DNA of 64,000 nt, taken from contig ML978162.1 of NCBI GenBank assembly GCA_010015745.1, positions 124,001-188,000 of the forward strand, read 5' to 3'. Under the pieces are notes generated by a model. That model had not been told where the DNA came from. It did not search any database and saw nothing but the letters and a program-made list of their open reading frames with translations. Both the position numbers and the translations under genes were made by a program. This document shows, piece by piece, positions 21,959 through 33,487 of the stretch (positions within the stretch are counted from its first letter, which is position 1; every line of letters starts with the position of its first letter). The DNA is from Setomelanomma holmii (lineage: Eukaryota; Ascomycota; Dothideomycetes; Pleosporales; Phaeosphaeriaceae).

Positions 21959-23329
21959 GATGGCGGGTGGGGGTCGGGTCTTCGAGTGTGGATAGAGGAT
22001 GCGGAAAGGCGTGCAACTCTGCGACAAAGTTTCACGATTTGTTGAGGCTGTGCACTATCCCGCTATCATGAGTCAAGCGGGACGGTACGGTGAAAGTGAA
22101 CGTGATGTACCTGCTCCCCGCTCAAACCGCCAAACAGCCGTCTCTGACCGTCGACCCATACGTGTTGTGTGCAGTCGTAGCAGCAGCCTTCGATGTTTGC
22201 CGGTGTCGGCTGCTATGCCTGCCCAAAACATTTATGAGGAGCTGGGTCAAGATGCGATGTGCGCTCGATGCTGAAATGAAGACCTGTGAGAATGCGATGA
22301 AAAAGAACAACAATCGGTCTGATCTTGGAGCAAGTGGCTAACATCTCGCCTACTCGGACAGATGACTACCGCCAATGAGAGCAGGAGCCAAAGCATGGCC
22401 CAGTTGAAAGGAGGCAGATGGACGTACTGGTGAGAGCACATCGCCATTGACATCCTCAATGAGCATGAGAGCTGAGTAAGAGAGACGGAGAAGGGAACTG
22501 GACATGAGAATAGGCGAATAGATGACACGAGAACGACCGTCTCTGCGTCCCAATGAAACTTGAGAGCCAAGCCAAATATTCTGAAAAGAAGACAAAGAGG
22601 TTATGAAACACTAAACCTTCGAGATTGTATCCACGGTGATCTAGGGTCATCAGTTTACGATGTTGATACCTCCCATAGCTTTGGATGACTTTTCTTTGCA
22701 CTATGACTGCTTATATTCGAGCAGTTCCCTCAGCCCTCGTATTGAAGCCGCAGGGACACCACAAAGCTCCAACCTCTTCACAACGAAGTTTTGATCGCGT
22801 GTTCAGCATTGCAGTGATACTCACGCGTCCGGACTGAAGTGCCTCGATGCGCCCGCTTCTGTGCTGAGTGGGAGTCTTTGGCTCAGGCGAGTTGCTGCAG
22901 CACATGCGGCTTGACCATTTTCGCCTCCTGATAGAACGAAGGCACGGTATGGTCCACTTCTACAAGAAGTGAAACAAGTTGCAAAGCGAATACAAGCTAA
23001 TGGTGGGCAAAGGCAATGGTGATGACAGGAGGGATGAAGCGTGACGTTGGCGCGTTGAAGCTTGGGACTTTGGTGCTAAGACCAATTAAGTCGCGCCTTC
23101 CATCCAATCAATCCGGCACCGTAACGGAAGAATGGCAGTTTCGCTGGGCGCATCCTACATCGAATCGTCTATGCTTTGCGTACTCTCTGCGCATGTTTCC
23201 TCGCGCCGGACATGGCCCTCATCATATATACACTCAAGCGCGCACCTGCGCTCTTGTTTATCTGTCTCCAGCTGTGCAACCCCACGGTGTGTTCCACTTG
23301 ACATCTCCAACTACCAATCCATTCCACAC
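21959..23329. other. Intergenic between paralogue C and PanE-like gene
   Basis: About 1.4 kb with only short open frames. It contains the presumed promoter of the minus-strand paralogue C. The plus-strand frames at 23016-23614 run opposite the next gene and are judged shadows. Confidence 0.5.
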
Positions 23330-24355
23330 TCAAAGCTTACTCCCCTCCTCCTTCCTCCCATCCCTAACCCTCTGCGCCATCTTAACCATCGCATACAAAC
23401 TCTGCAACCTGGGCATCTCCAAGCCCCTACTCCTCGCCAACCTAATCGGATTCCCCAGAATAACCTCCGTCTCCAGTGCCTTCCCGCTCTCCCAATCCAT
23501 CGCCATACTCGGCTTACTCCCGCTCGTGTTTTTCTGCGTACTCTTGATAATCTGCTCCGGCGTCGCAAACTCCGAGGGCATAGGTTGACCGAGGATCTTC
23601 GGGGCGGTGCATAGGATCTCCTGCATTACGCCGAGGAGGTGCAGGCGCAATTCTGGGTCGGCGGACATGGCTGAGTTGGTAGGGCAGAGGGTGAGTACCG
23701 AGGAGGGGTTCATGGATGCGTTGATTGCGATTTTGTGCCAACGGACTAACTGTAATTTGGCATGCGTATAAGCTTCAGCATCCTTGATGCCGCCATCTTT
23801 CAGCAACGCGATGAAGGCGTCGTTTTGCTCGATGACGCGCGCGTCTGTATCTTTTGGCGCGCCGGTGTCGAGGTGTGGGAGGTACGGGCCGGAATTGATG
23901 CGCGTCCAGCGATTGTGTTTTATGATGCCGTGGTCGGGCTGTGCGCAGGTTGCGATTGTTACGGCGGAGCAGATTGCGGCGTGGGGAAAGCGCTTTGCGT
24001 ATGGTTCTTCGACGCCCAGGCCGTTTTGTATGAGGACTATGGCTGTCTTATCGCCTACCAGGCCCTCGAGAATGGCCGAGTCGTCGCTCACGTCTGGTAG
24101 CGCTTTGGTGCTCACAACGATATAGTCCCATTGTATACTGCTCTTCCGCGCTTCTTCGGGGTTCGCAAAGGTGTGAGCTGGGGTGAAGGTGTAATCGCCG
24201 TATTGCGGGGACGTGATCTTGAAGCCGTGTGACTCGACGGCTTTGTAGTTGGAGCGACAGATTACGGAGACGGAGACGCCGCGGACAAGGGCGAGGCGGG
24301 AGGCGTAGAATGCACCGATGGCGCCAGCGCCAACGATGAGGACTGAGACGGTCAT
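23330..24355 (-). CDS. 2-dehydropantoate 2-reductase (ketopantoate reductase) family
   Basis: Single exon, 341 residues from ATG 24355. The N-terminal Rossmann fold shows GAGAIGAFYASRLA at residues 8-21 (the NADP-binding glycine pattern GxGxxG/A), followed by CRSNYKAVESHGFKI. The middle has VVSTKALPDVSD and VLIQNGLGVEEP, and the helical half has QLVRWHKIAINASMNPSSVL, the conserved lysine/asparagine region of the ApbA/PanE family. Length is typical. Family members reduce ketopantoate to pantoate in pantothenate/CoA synthesis. Fungi often carry several paralogues with unproved substrates, so this one may act on another 2-keto acid. The C-terminus EEGSKL ends in SKL, a canonical peroxisomal targeting signal type 1, so peroxisomal location is likely. 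No intron. Confidence 0.88.
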   Translation of the reverse strand: MTVSVLIVGAGAIGAFYASRLALVRGVSVSVICRSNYKAVESHGFKITSPQYGDYTFTPAHTFANPEEARKSSIQWDYIVVSTKALPDVSDDSAILEGLVGDKTAIVLIQNGLGVEEPYAKRFPHAAICSAVTIATCAQPDHGIIKHNRWTRINSGPYLPHLDTGAPKDTDARVIEQNDAFIALLKDGGIKDAEAYTHAKLQLVRWHKIAINASMNPSSVLTLCPTNSAMSADPELRLHLLGVMQEILCTAPKILGQPMPSEFATPEQIIKSTQKNTSGSKPSMAMDWESGKALETEVILGNPIRLARSRGLEMPRLQSLYAMVKMAQRVRDGRKEEGSKL

Positions 24356-25101
24356 ACTGAGGTGAAGAGCGCAGTGTTGCGCATCTCGAATGACGCGGTG
24401 TCGAGCTGGAGCTTGTCCAGGTGAGCTATCGATAGCCTCGGCTCACCCAAAAACGGGCATGTCGCAAGCGCAGATAGAGGAATCACTGAACACGACCAGG
24501 GTCAATTTATGTGCTTGTGCTACTGTTGAGTAGAGTAAGTCTAGCGCATGCATTCTCCAGAATCTTGCATCAATCGATGATGTGGTGATGTCACAAGGAT
24601 TTTTCATTCACCTTCGTGGTGTAGCTAGTAGAGCAGAAATCGATATCGCCAACTGCAATCCTCAGTAGCAATTACATCACAGCAAGGCGGAACAAGATCG
24701 TGCATGAGATAGCACAAGGCTCACATCAACCAAAAGTTCACAACTGAAAGAGAAAGCTACTAGAAGACGATTTGCGAACTGGGATGGCGAATCGTCGTAA
24801 GGACAAGAAATGCCAAGTAGCTACCAAGCTATATCGCAGATGAAGTCTCGGTCCTACTCTCTCTGAATACTTTCTGGCAAATGTGAAGCCTTGAGTAAGG
24901 AGGAATATTTTGGAACCGTGCTCTGCCACTAACAGTTCTTGAGGCTTCGTCGAAGAGCTCTAGAAAGTCTGAATCCGTCGACATTGAATATATTTGGTAT
25001 CTATACTCCAGCTAGCCATGCTAGATATGCCTCGCCTCGAACGCCAAACAAACACTGCCACAAAGCCTGTGACAGACCTCTCGCTTTCATCTCCATCCTG
25101 A
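24356..25101. other. Intergenic, no supported gene
   Basis: Upstream flank of the PanE-like gene and downstream flank of the YIPF gene, both minus strand. Short frames only. Confidence 0.5.
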
Positions 25102-26163
25102 TCACCTGGACATCATCATCATGTCTCCCTTCCCATCCCCCTTATCCTCCCCACCCTTTGGATTTCCAATCGGACTCGTGCTCGCAAAGAACAGCACCTT
25201 AATCGCGATCGCAAAGCCCGCATGTAGCGCCAGTACCACGACCAACAGAATCTTGCTCGTTTTTGCTTCCGTGGTGCTCAGCACAGGATACAAGTTGCGC
25301 AGCAGGAAGAACGCCGAGAATGCCAAGCCCAAGGCGACGAAGACGTAGTTGAGAACTATGGGTTCATCGTCAGTCTCAGATCCCCCCATATTGATAATCA
25401 GAATAGTAGATAGTAAAGGGAGGACTTACTCGACACCGGACTCCAACTCACCAGCGCCACCACAATCCACACCAAATTCGCATACCCATAAAGACACGCA
25501 CACTCGAGCAAATTCGCACTCTCACTCCCATACCACTTCAACACCGCCCACAACCCGACCGGCACAAACGCCGTGTACCCATACACCAGCCCGGCAGCCC
25601 CGCTCAACAACTTGAAGTCATATTCAAACTTCCCAACACCTTTCGAAGCGAGGTACTGATTGATGGTGCCCGTCAAAAACAAGATAACAACAACAGTTGT
25701 CGCGATCCACACGGGCCCGTACAGATCGGGATTGCCCTCGAGAACGTCGAGGAAGTTTGCGCGCGGGAAGATGGCGGCCTGGCAGCGGCGCAGGACTTCG
25801 TTGGTGTCGACGTCGAAGGCTTGCGCGTAGAAGGAGAGCGTCCAGAGGAAGTGTTTGCGCCCTGAAGAGGTGGAGGACGTTGCGGGGCCGGGAAGGAAGG
25901 ATTGAGAGTCGGGTTGGATTTTAGGGGCGCGGGAGTTAGGGGCGGTGTCGAAGTCTGTTGGAGGGTTAAATGCATGGAGGGAAGGGGAGTGGTGGGAGAT
26001 GTACTGGAGCTGTGAAATTCGAGGTCTTCTTGGAGGTCAGTATGGCCTAGGTCGCCCTGGTGGAGCGTTAGATTTGTTGCCGATGAAGCTTTCTGAGGCC
26101 GATATGGGCTAGGCATACTTCTTGATCGACGTCAACGACGACGTCGTAGCCTCTGTTTGCCAT
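25102..26163 (-). CDS. YIPF1/YIPF2-type Yip1-domain Golgi membrane protein
   Basis: Four exons on the minus strand: 26163-26119, 26056-26005, 25954-25430 and 25355-25102, giving 291 residues. Introns have GTATGC, GTACAT and GTAAGT donors, with CTAAC or TTTAACC branch sites. The N-terminus is short, acidic and cytosolic (MANRGYDVVVDVDQEGDLGH). A segment typical of the YIPF family precedes the membrane part (FLWTLSFYAQAFDVDTNEVL, RRCQAAIFPRANFLDVLEGN, DLYGPVWIA). About five hydrophobic segments follow, including WIATTVVVILFLTG, GAAGLVYGYTAFVPVGLWAV and NYVFVALGLAFSAFFLL. Known family members bind Rab GTPases and act in ER-Golgi vesicle traffic. The C-terminal tail is lysine/methionine-rich. The family call is based on order of motifs; the exact orthologue was not tested. 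Confidence 0.85.
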
Positions 26164-26547
26164 GGCTGTGGTGTGTGGAACTCTTGGTGGTGAGCTTGCT
26201 TGAGCTTGGGCGGCCAGATTGCGGTTGACGTCGCGCGACGCGTCTGTGCGGAGCGGATGCAGGGTCTAGCCTCTGATTGGTCGAAACATCTACAGATTGA
26301 TGAGATGCAACGACTTGAGGAGTTTATGCTATCCCACTCGCATGTAAGGTAACTCTGTCCATTGACTAAAGTGAAGGTGCACTATACCGGTGCATAGACT
26401 GCTGGCTTGTCAAGGCAATTGGCGTCAAGATCACGGCAAGTGCACGCTAGTGAGTAAAATGTTTCGTTTCATTCTTGATCCTAATGGGTATAATGCTCCT
26501 GCGACTCCTTCAACCAAATCACCCCCGCTCCATTCCATGGTTGTTCC
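26164..26547. other. Intergenic, no supported gene
   Basis: Contains the short upstream region of the YIPF gene and the 3' flank of the lipase gene. Nothing else seen. Confidence 0.5.
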
Positions 26548-29063
26548 TCAGCTAAAGTGATCACCGTGATCGCTTTGTCCGACTCTTGACCCACGTACTC
26601 TGCCCTGGGCCAATTTCCAGCGCCACCGTCGCTCCTTGTCATCCTTCTCGCGTTGTTCCCTCAGCTTCTTCTTGCGCTCGTATACTGCGCGGACTGTGCG
26701 CTTCGTCCTCTCCGCACCTTCGTCGAAGTTTGTCCTTGCAAGATCGACAACCTTGTCGATCTGCTCGGGCGTATAGACGAAATTCCAGGTTGACATAAAG
26801 TCTGATGTTTTAGGGTCGACACCAGGCACTTTCGGGTTCGCCAGGAAGGGAAAGTAAATCACCGCAATACCGGATTCAGGATGCATAAGCTCCCAGTCTT
26901 CTTCGACGACTTTGGACTCAGGTGGTTCGTGGTCTGAGACGCGTTCCTCGGTTGTGCCGACCCAGACGTTGCAGTAACCGAGATCCTTCTTCTTGGTCGA
27001 CTTCTTTTCTTTGACATCGTCAGACTGTGCTTTGCTGATCTTATCTTGTGCTTGCTGTTCGGTCTCGGCTTGCGCGGCGTCAAGGTCTTGTTCGAGTTCT
27101 TCCATGGTTTCGTCTTCGGGTGGCCAGCCTGCGCCGACGGGCCAGCCTTTGATGCCGCGTTGGCGAGCGTAGCCGTCTGCCACCTTGAGCCAATTGTCTG
27201 TGCGGACGTCGGCGCTAGCATCGAAGGCGACAAGGATGTCGACGTCTCGACCTGGGCGGAGGAGTGGGTAGATAGGGAGGTTGTTACTCATGCCGGCGTC
27301 CATGAATTGGAAGTTCTTCTGCTCGAAGATGCTCTCGGGACATGAAGGCGGCAGCATTTCGCGCAAGCCGAGAGCGTAGTTGGGAATGGAGGCGGGGTCG
27401 ATGGGATGTACTTTGACCAGATCCTCGTCGCGTTCAGAAATCATGGCGTCTAAGCTACCGAAGCCAGTCAGACCGCGAAGGACAGGGCGAATCTCCTTGT
27501 AGTAATGCGATAGAGTGGCGCAAAATGCGGAGCCCCAGATGCCCATAAGCAGTGGAACGCGGGTTTCAGGTAGTGCTAGTCCATTCTCTCGCCACACCGT
27601 TTGGCCTTTGTCGAATTGACGTCCCATAGCCCAAGTCGGTATGCCCGCTGATAGCTCCTCGCACCACATTTCGTATGGCGTGAACTCGAACCACTGGAAC
27701 CAAGCTTCCCTCCTAGCTTTTGCTTCGGCAGCAATTCGGTCTTTCATATCAGACTGCTCGGCGAGTGGGATCTCGTGTCGCACTGCGGTGTAGATTGGTA
27801 GCGGGTTAGAGCCATCATCGGTAAAGCGTCGTTGGTTGGAGACTTTGAAGTCGTACTCGCTGACAGAGAGCTCGCCTTTGGGGACAAGGAGTCTTGCCCC
27901 AAGAAGCGCGCCGTAGATGTCAACAAGTCCAAATTCTGCGTCTGGGACACCCTTCGCCTTCTCTACAAGTGCACTCAGGAGATATTTGTTCGTCGGCGCG
28001 CTGACAAGAAGTTCCAGTGCGTCGGGCGGAAAAGCAATGTGTACACCCAGCCTGTTCTTCAAATGTCGTATTAGGCGGGCGTGGCTCTGGTTTGTGATGT
28101 CCGAGTAGTAAAGTGTCTGCAGCCAGCAGCTTCCGCTGACACCGGCAGTGTATGTGACGCAGTCGAAGAGACCTTGCTCTTTCGACGAAAGGTACGAGGA
28201 TGTGCCGGCCACGAGTGCGCGCAGACCTCCACCAGAGCCACACATGGCTATGACCGGAACGTCGTCTGGGTGGATCCTGGCTTCAGGGATGTCCAGGTAG
28301 CGCGCCAGTGCCTTTTTAGTGAATTGCGCCCTCTTCTTCACGAAAGCCTTCTCTTCCTGGCACAGCTCGTTCGATATCCGCACAGACGCGTCCCATGTGA
28401 TTTCTGGGTTGCATTCGGGATTGTTCGCCTCCCACCAGATCTCTTCTGCCAGCGACCCAGGAGCCATTGACAGCTCGTTCTGCAGCTTCCGTATGAAGCC
28501 AGGCATCATCTTCACCCAGCCTGGCATGACAAAGTCGATGATGGTGTCTCCGATTGACGAAGCTGACTTCAGGTCGGGAGGACTCGGAAAGCTCTCTCTG
28601 ATCGTCTGCCATGTCGAATTGCTGTCCCCGCCTTCTACATCTTCTTCTTTGTTGTCCTTCACAACACGGGTCTGAGGCGGGGCATCCTGCTCTCCAGGCT
28701 TGTCCGAGTTCTGTTCGTTGACTTGGTGCTCGGCTTCTCCAGCGGACGTAGCGTTAGTCCGCTTCTGGTTGCCAGAGAGGATACTTGGCATCCACGTATC
28801 CCAAGCGGAGGGCGCATCGAGGTGGATAGGGCGGAAGAGTGGCGCGGTGGTGGAATAGTAGTGGACGGCAGCGATGGTGAACAAGCATGGTGGGCCGTAT
28901 CGTAGGGCAAGAGTGGCAGCATTCGATGGAGAGACTGTTCGTCTTGTGTGTATCCTGCGCAGTCAGCACTAGATTGCGCATGGGAAGCTGTAAGCACTCG
29001 CCCTCTTCGCGTCCCTCGCAGCCAGACCTGGCGCAAGTCGCGCGATCGTCTCAACTGTGCCAT
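26548..29063 (-). CDS. cPLA2/patatin-like phospholipase, probably mitochondrial
   Basis: The main frame is on the minus strand, open from 28954 to 26548. I propose a tiny first exon (29063-29056, 8 bases) joined across a GTTGAG...GCAG intron to 28954, giving 804 residues beginning MAQIHTRRTVSPSNAATLAL. That arginine-rich, acid-free start followed by a hydrophobic stretch resembles a mitochondrial presequence (inference). The catalytic domain shows MCGSGGGLRALVAG (oxyanion-hole glycines), TAGVSGSCWLQTLYYS (nucleophile serine in GVSGS) and FQFMDAGMSNNLPIYPLLRP (catalytic aspartate in DAG). These are the Ser-Asp dyad features of the PLA2c/patatin superfamily. It would hydrolyse acyl esters of phospholipids. 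A lysine-rich linker and a very basic C-terminal helix (about residues 755-790) follow. The N-terminal splice choice is uncertain; the catalytic call is firm. Confidence 0.85.
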
Positions 29064-30080
29064 GAAGGATTGTTGAATGGACGGCAAGGATAGACTGTGA
29101 GATCAGGCACAAGAGTGCGCCGCAAGAGGCCCAATTGGGCGAACTACAATGCGCCAAACATGACGGTGTGCTCTTTCATATGCCAGGCCGGGAATGTTCC
29201 ACTCGCAGGCGATTCAGGTTTTCGGCGGCGGGACGATCGCTGGTGGCGTGCATAACGTCTGCCAAGCCACCAGGAACGCTCCCAACTCGTGCGCGTGAAT
29301 CGCCATCGTCATTTCATCAACAGACTTCTATCGCAACGAAGACGAGAGTGTGCGATGCGTCACGATGTGTGGTGCAGACAAGCTCCGGGTATGCGGCTCT
29401 CGTGGATGCTTGCTTGTCTGTCGATCCTCTTCGCTACTTTGACTGCCACCTCCCACTAAGCGCGCAGCCCATGTCCGACACCCCGACCCCAAGCAATGGC
29501 CTTACGTGGCACTTCAATCGAACCTCTGTGATGGAGTAGATCTATGAGTTACCCAGATTCGTCAGTCGTTGACGGCCTTTCTCAGCCATCAACGCTTGAC
29601 GTTCATGCCCACAATGCTCCGGCATTGTTCACATCTATTGCTGGCAGACTCCTCTTACGTTTCCTGGTGGCGTGGGTTGGGAGCAGGTAAAATGCTGAGG
29701 TTCACGATTTCGAGTGCTCACTGGAGCTGTCAGATGCAAACGTTCACAAGCACCAAGCAGAGCGCTTTCGCCACCATCAGCTTTCTTCCCTTACATCCAT
29801 ATGCACACTTTGCGACGTGGCTTACCATATCTATTAGACTATGGGGCTTCTCTTACCTTCACCTGACAATCTTGCGTCGCTCTCACCTGGCGTTTTTCAG
29901 ATCATTACATGCGAGCTGCTCCTCCGAACTAGCCTTCACCTAGAAATAAAACAGCTTATATAATGCGCCACCCTGAACTCAACCTTTCCTCCTACACTAC
30001 TTTCACTGCACTACAACCTGTCCATCGGTACTCTAGACCTTTTGACCGACACTACTACAGTTACCACAGAGCTGATAACC
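29064..30080. other. Intergenic between divergent genes
   Basis: Separates the minus-strand lipase from the plus-strand broken GTPase. Open frames at 29135-29539 and 29569-29943 lack recognisable motifs. It may hold both promoters. Confidence 0.5.
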
Positions 30081-32892
30081 ATGGCTGGCCGAGCACGTCC
30101 TGGCCCAACCCGCGGGTAGCAGCAACGCTGCGAGGAACGGCGATTCACACAGCCAGAAGCGAAAGTTCCGTGCCAATGATGATTCCGAGACCGCCGCACC
30201 ATTCCCCGACCATGCTTGGTACGCGTTGGACCATGAAGAAATCAAGGGATATAACCTCGACATAGGCGGTCGATTGATCAACAGCCTTCGCAGATTCTCA
30301 GTGATCGACCCAAGCATTCGAGATCTGGTCATAGCTGCAGAAAAAGCGTCGATGCTTCCCGATGTCACGAACTTGCGTGTGGCAGTACCTGGTGAGCAGG
30401 GGATCGGAAAGAGCACGCTCATCAATGCGTTAATGCATCGCAATATTCTCGGAACCTCTGGATTTTCCAAGGCTTGTACATCGTTTGTGACTATCCTAAT
30501 TCACAAGCCTGGCGCTGCCGATGATGCGGAGTTCAGCGATATCACCATTTACATATACGATGACGCAGATCTGGCAGGATTGATCGACGAGATGATCAGA
30601 GCATGGCGCGAACTTTATTGTGGCAGAGAAGACGGACCAGCCACCAATTCCGAGCAATACGATCCAGATTCTGATGACGAGTATTACGATCCGACTTGTT
30701 CAAACGACGCCAGTGCGAAGCGACGGGCGGCCAAAACAGCCAAAAAGTTCTTCGAAATCATCTTTGAGACCGAACGGAATGCACGTCAGAAGGAATGGCT
30801 TCATGAGCAACTCTATTGTACTGACATCGAGAACGATGTATTCCGCACCTCTTGTCGACAGAATGCGGCATCGGTGGCCGAACAACTTAGAGAGAATTTT
30901 GGCGATGATGAAGGAGCAACGCTTCACGAGGATGTCCAAGATACCAATCTTCGGCCACTTCGAAACATGGTTCTGAGATACTGGCCTTTCGTCAAGTTCA
31001 TGGAAATTGCCACTGGACATGCGCTCCTACGAAACGGGCTGAGTCTCTATGACATGCCAGGTCCGTCTTCCGTTGCTCTTCGATCAGAGACAAGGCCGAC
31101 AGATATAGGTTATGGTAACATTAGTCAGATCCGCGAAGCGCATATCAACGAATACCGCAAAGAGTCGGAATTCGAGCTGGTTATTACACCACAGGCTCTC
31201 TTCCAAACGAGCATCATGCACGACAAATATCTCGGAAGATCGCTTCGCCGCAAGAGCACTGACAAGACAATTCTGGTAATGACAAGGTCTGATGTAAGTT
31301 CTGTGTGATTATCTAAGCTAAAACCACGATTGACGCAAGGTCTTAGGAACTTCTAAATCTTCATACCTGTGACGAGCAGATTAGTCGCATAGAAGAAGAG
31401 CCATTCACTACGCTAGTTTCGCGTGTGGATAAGCTTTGACGCAACGGTCCTGGCGGTAAACCAGGCCGTCGGATGCGACGCGCTATATATCGCGAGGCTC
31501 TCCCAGCATACGTCAAACGCGAGACGTCGTTGATACAGGAAGAGCTACAGCACCGGAAAATCAGGTCCTTCTCTGTGTCCGCAGAAATGTACATGGAGTG
31601 GGCCGAGTCGGACAGCCTTGAAGAAGATTCACCTCTAGACTTGGAAACATGTGGCGTCGACACTCTACGCCACTTTCTCTACGGACTGCCCGCTACTTCG
31701 AATTTGCAGTCCTGGCATGACCATATCTTCAGGACCCTGCCACGTCTCTTCGAGGTTGGGAGAGCTTGTTTTTGAGCACAATGTGGAAGACACGGGATAT
31801 GCCCAGATGCGACATGGTCTGGACCGTTTCATACCAGTGGTGACTGCACAGTTGAACAAAATCATCGCACACCAGCTTGACGTCGCCGTCATCACTCCTT
31901 GGACCTCCTTGAGTGTGCCGAGAATTCATCAAGGTGTCTCCAATCTTGTGAATAGCTGGAGACAGCCAGATATCTACTGGAAAGGATTCGAAAAGATACT
32001 GCGCGAAAAGGGCATTCCCGTGAACGGAACGTACTATGGTCGTAGTCTCAATGATGAAATTCTAGTAAGGTTCCAAAAAGATATCGAGTAGTGGTACAAT
32101 ACGATGGAGCCAGCATCGAGGGAATTGGCTCAGGCTCTCTTCAAAATACCGCGGGGAAAACTCAAGCCGATTGAGAACAGCATCTCAAGGTCGTCTGCCG
32201 ATCCAGAACTCAAGAGGAAGGCAATCGAGGCCCTTCAAAGTGAAGTTTCAGAGCTAAGAGGGTCTTATGACACTCTAGAGCGGCGTCTCGACACCACTCT
32301 CCGGGAGAACTACCTACACTTCACCATAGAAGAGGACATCTATTGTCCCGTTGCGCGACAAATGACACCAGTATACGGGCGCGCACGCTGGGTAACTCAA
32401 GGCACTGGCGTCTATCAAAGGACGCGCGACAAAATACGCCGCAGCATTCTTCCGAACGGTATTCTGAATTACGACCCCATGTTTCCCGTCTTCGAAAACA
32501 TTCGCGAGCAAATCGTCAGCCGCCAAAAGAATGCGTGGAAGACATGCTGCAATACGTTCGCCGAAGCAGCCGTCGCAAGTCTTGAGCGATTCGCTGACAC
32601 AGCTGAGCAGCTCCTGGAAAGCGGTGCTTATATGACTGCTGAGCACAAGAAGGCGCGAGCGGCGGTGCGCGCGGTGCTGGATGAAAACATGCCCAAGCTC
32701 CAAGCTCTGCAGGAGCATTTCGAGAGTATGGAAGTGGAGTACGACAACAAGAAGGCCAAGTCTGCACAGGAGGAAGAAGAACCGTCAGATGATGATGCAT
32801 GGACCTCTGCGCCGGAATTTGATCCGCAGACGGCCATGGTGAGGAGGCAGATGGCTCAATCTCTAGCAAGGCAGACCATATCCTGGAACTGA
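30081..32892 (+). pseudogene. Broken large GTPase (dynamin-like / SLIP-GC-like)
   Basis: Multi-domain GTPase remnant. Seen: P-loop GEQGIGKSTLINALMHRNIL near 30395-30450, switch II DMPGPSS near 31055 and a TRSD specificity motif near 31285. An intron at 31294-31346 (GTAAGT...TTAG) joins in frame. A long helical C-terminal region follows (TSLIQEELQHRKIRSFSVSA, WYNTMEPASRELAQALF, RRSILPNGILNYDPMFPVFE, TCCNTFAEAAVASLERFADT). It resembles large fungal GTPases related to vertebrate nuclear GTPase SLIP-GC. Breaks: a frame change near 30099-30104 just after the likely ATG 30081, in-frame TGA at 31437-31439, a frame change between 31740 and 31775, and in-frame TAG at 32089-32091. The remainder is well preserved, so inactivation may be recent. 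Neighbouring exo70 is intact. Confidence 0.75.
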
Positions 32893-33487
32893 TGTGCTGA
32901 ACTGGAAATTACGTCGTGATCGCCGGTTCCGGCGAGATTGTTCCACTGTTTCTTTCTGTGTTTGATTCTTCCCCGGTGACAATTCAACTTAGCAATTCTT
33001 GCATACATCGAGGCTGGAAGAGATGCAAAGGGTTGGCCTGATCACTTTGCAAGCGTTGTTTGTCTTTGTTCAAAACACAATCTGGGCCCCCATGATTCGT
33101 TCGACAGATACATGAGTATGGTACTTGTATCCTGATTCAGGCAGAACACTCGTCAGACCGTCATCTGCACGATCTTGGAAAATGGGACTTGTGATGTATG
33201 TGATCATGTTTTCGAAGTTGGTTGCAGTCGAGGCGCAGAACCCTGGTCGTCATAGCTCCGGGTCCCGCAACCTCGCATCGACAACTCTCACAAGCATCCC
33301 CACGCCAACTCTCATCCACTAACATGCGCCGCCCCACATAGTCGCTCCTGATTGCCCTACCACTTGTTTATATATGTACATTATCTCCCCACATGCATTA
33401 ATAGCTAACACTCCTGTCGCTACTCCCACCACTGCCAACCACAACATTGGACTCCTTCCCTTCTCGATCGCCCAGGCAGTCGCGGTC
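32893..33487. other. Intergenic, promoter of exo70
   Basis: No gene seen. The exo70 frame is open upstream to 33374, but the family-like N-terminus starts at ATG 33488, so the upstream codons are treated as leader. Confidence 0.55.

Noticed and set aside
23016..23614. Two plus-strand frames of 160-190 codons
   Set aside because: Overlap the 3' end of the PanE-like gene on the opposite strand; composition is that of a shadow.
28659..29087. 142-codon minus-strand frame at the lipase 5' end
   Set aside because: Out of frame with the lipase; explained by the proposed short first exon and intron.
3313..32091. TAG read as an amino acid (code change or readthrough)
   Set aside because: Intact genes in the window, such as glycogen phosphorylase and the STYX-like gene, end with TAG, and the broken genes also carry frameshifts.
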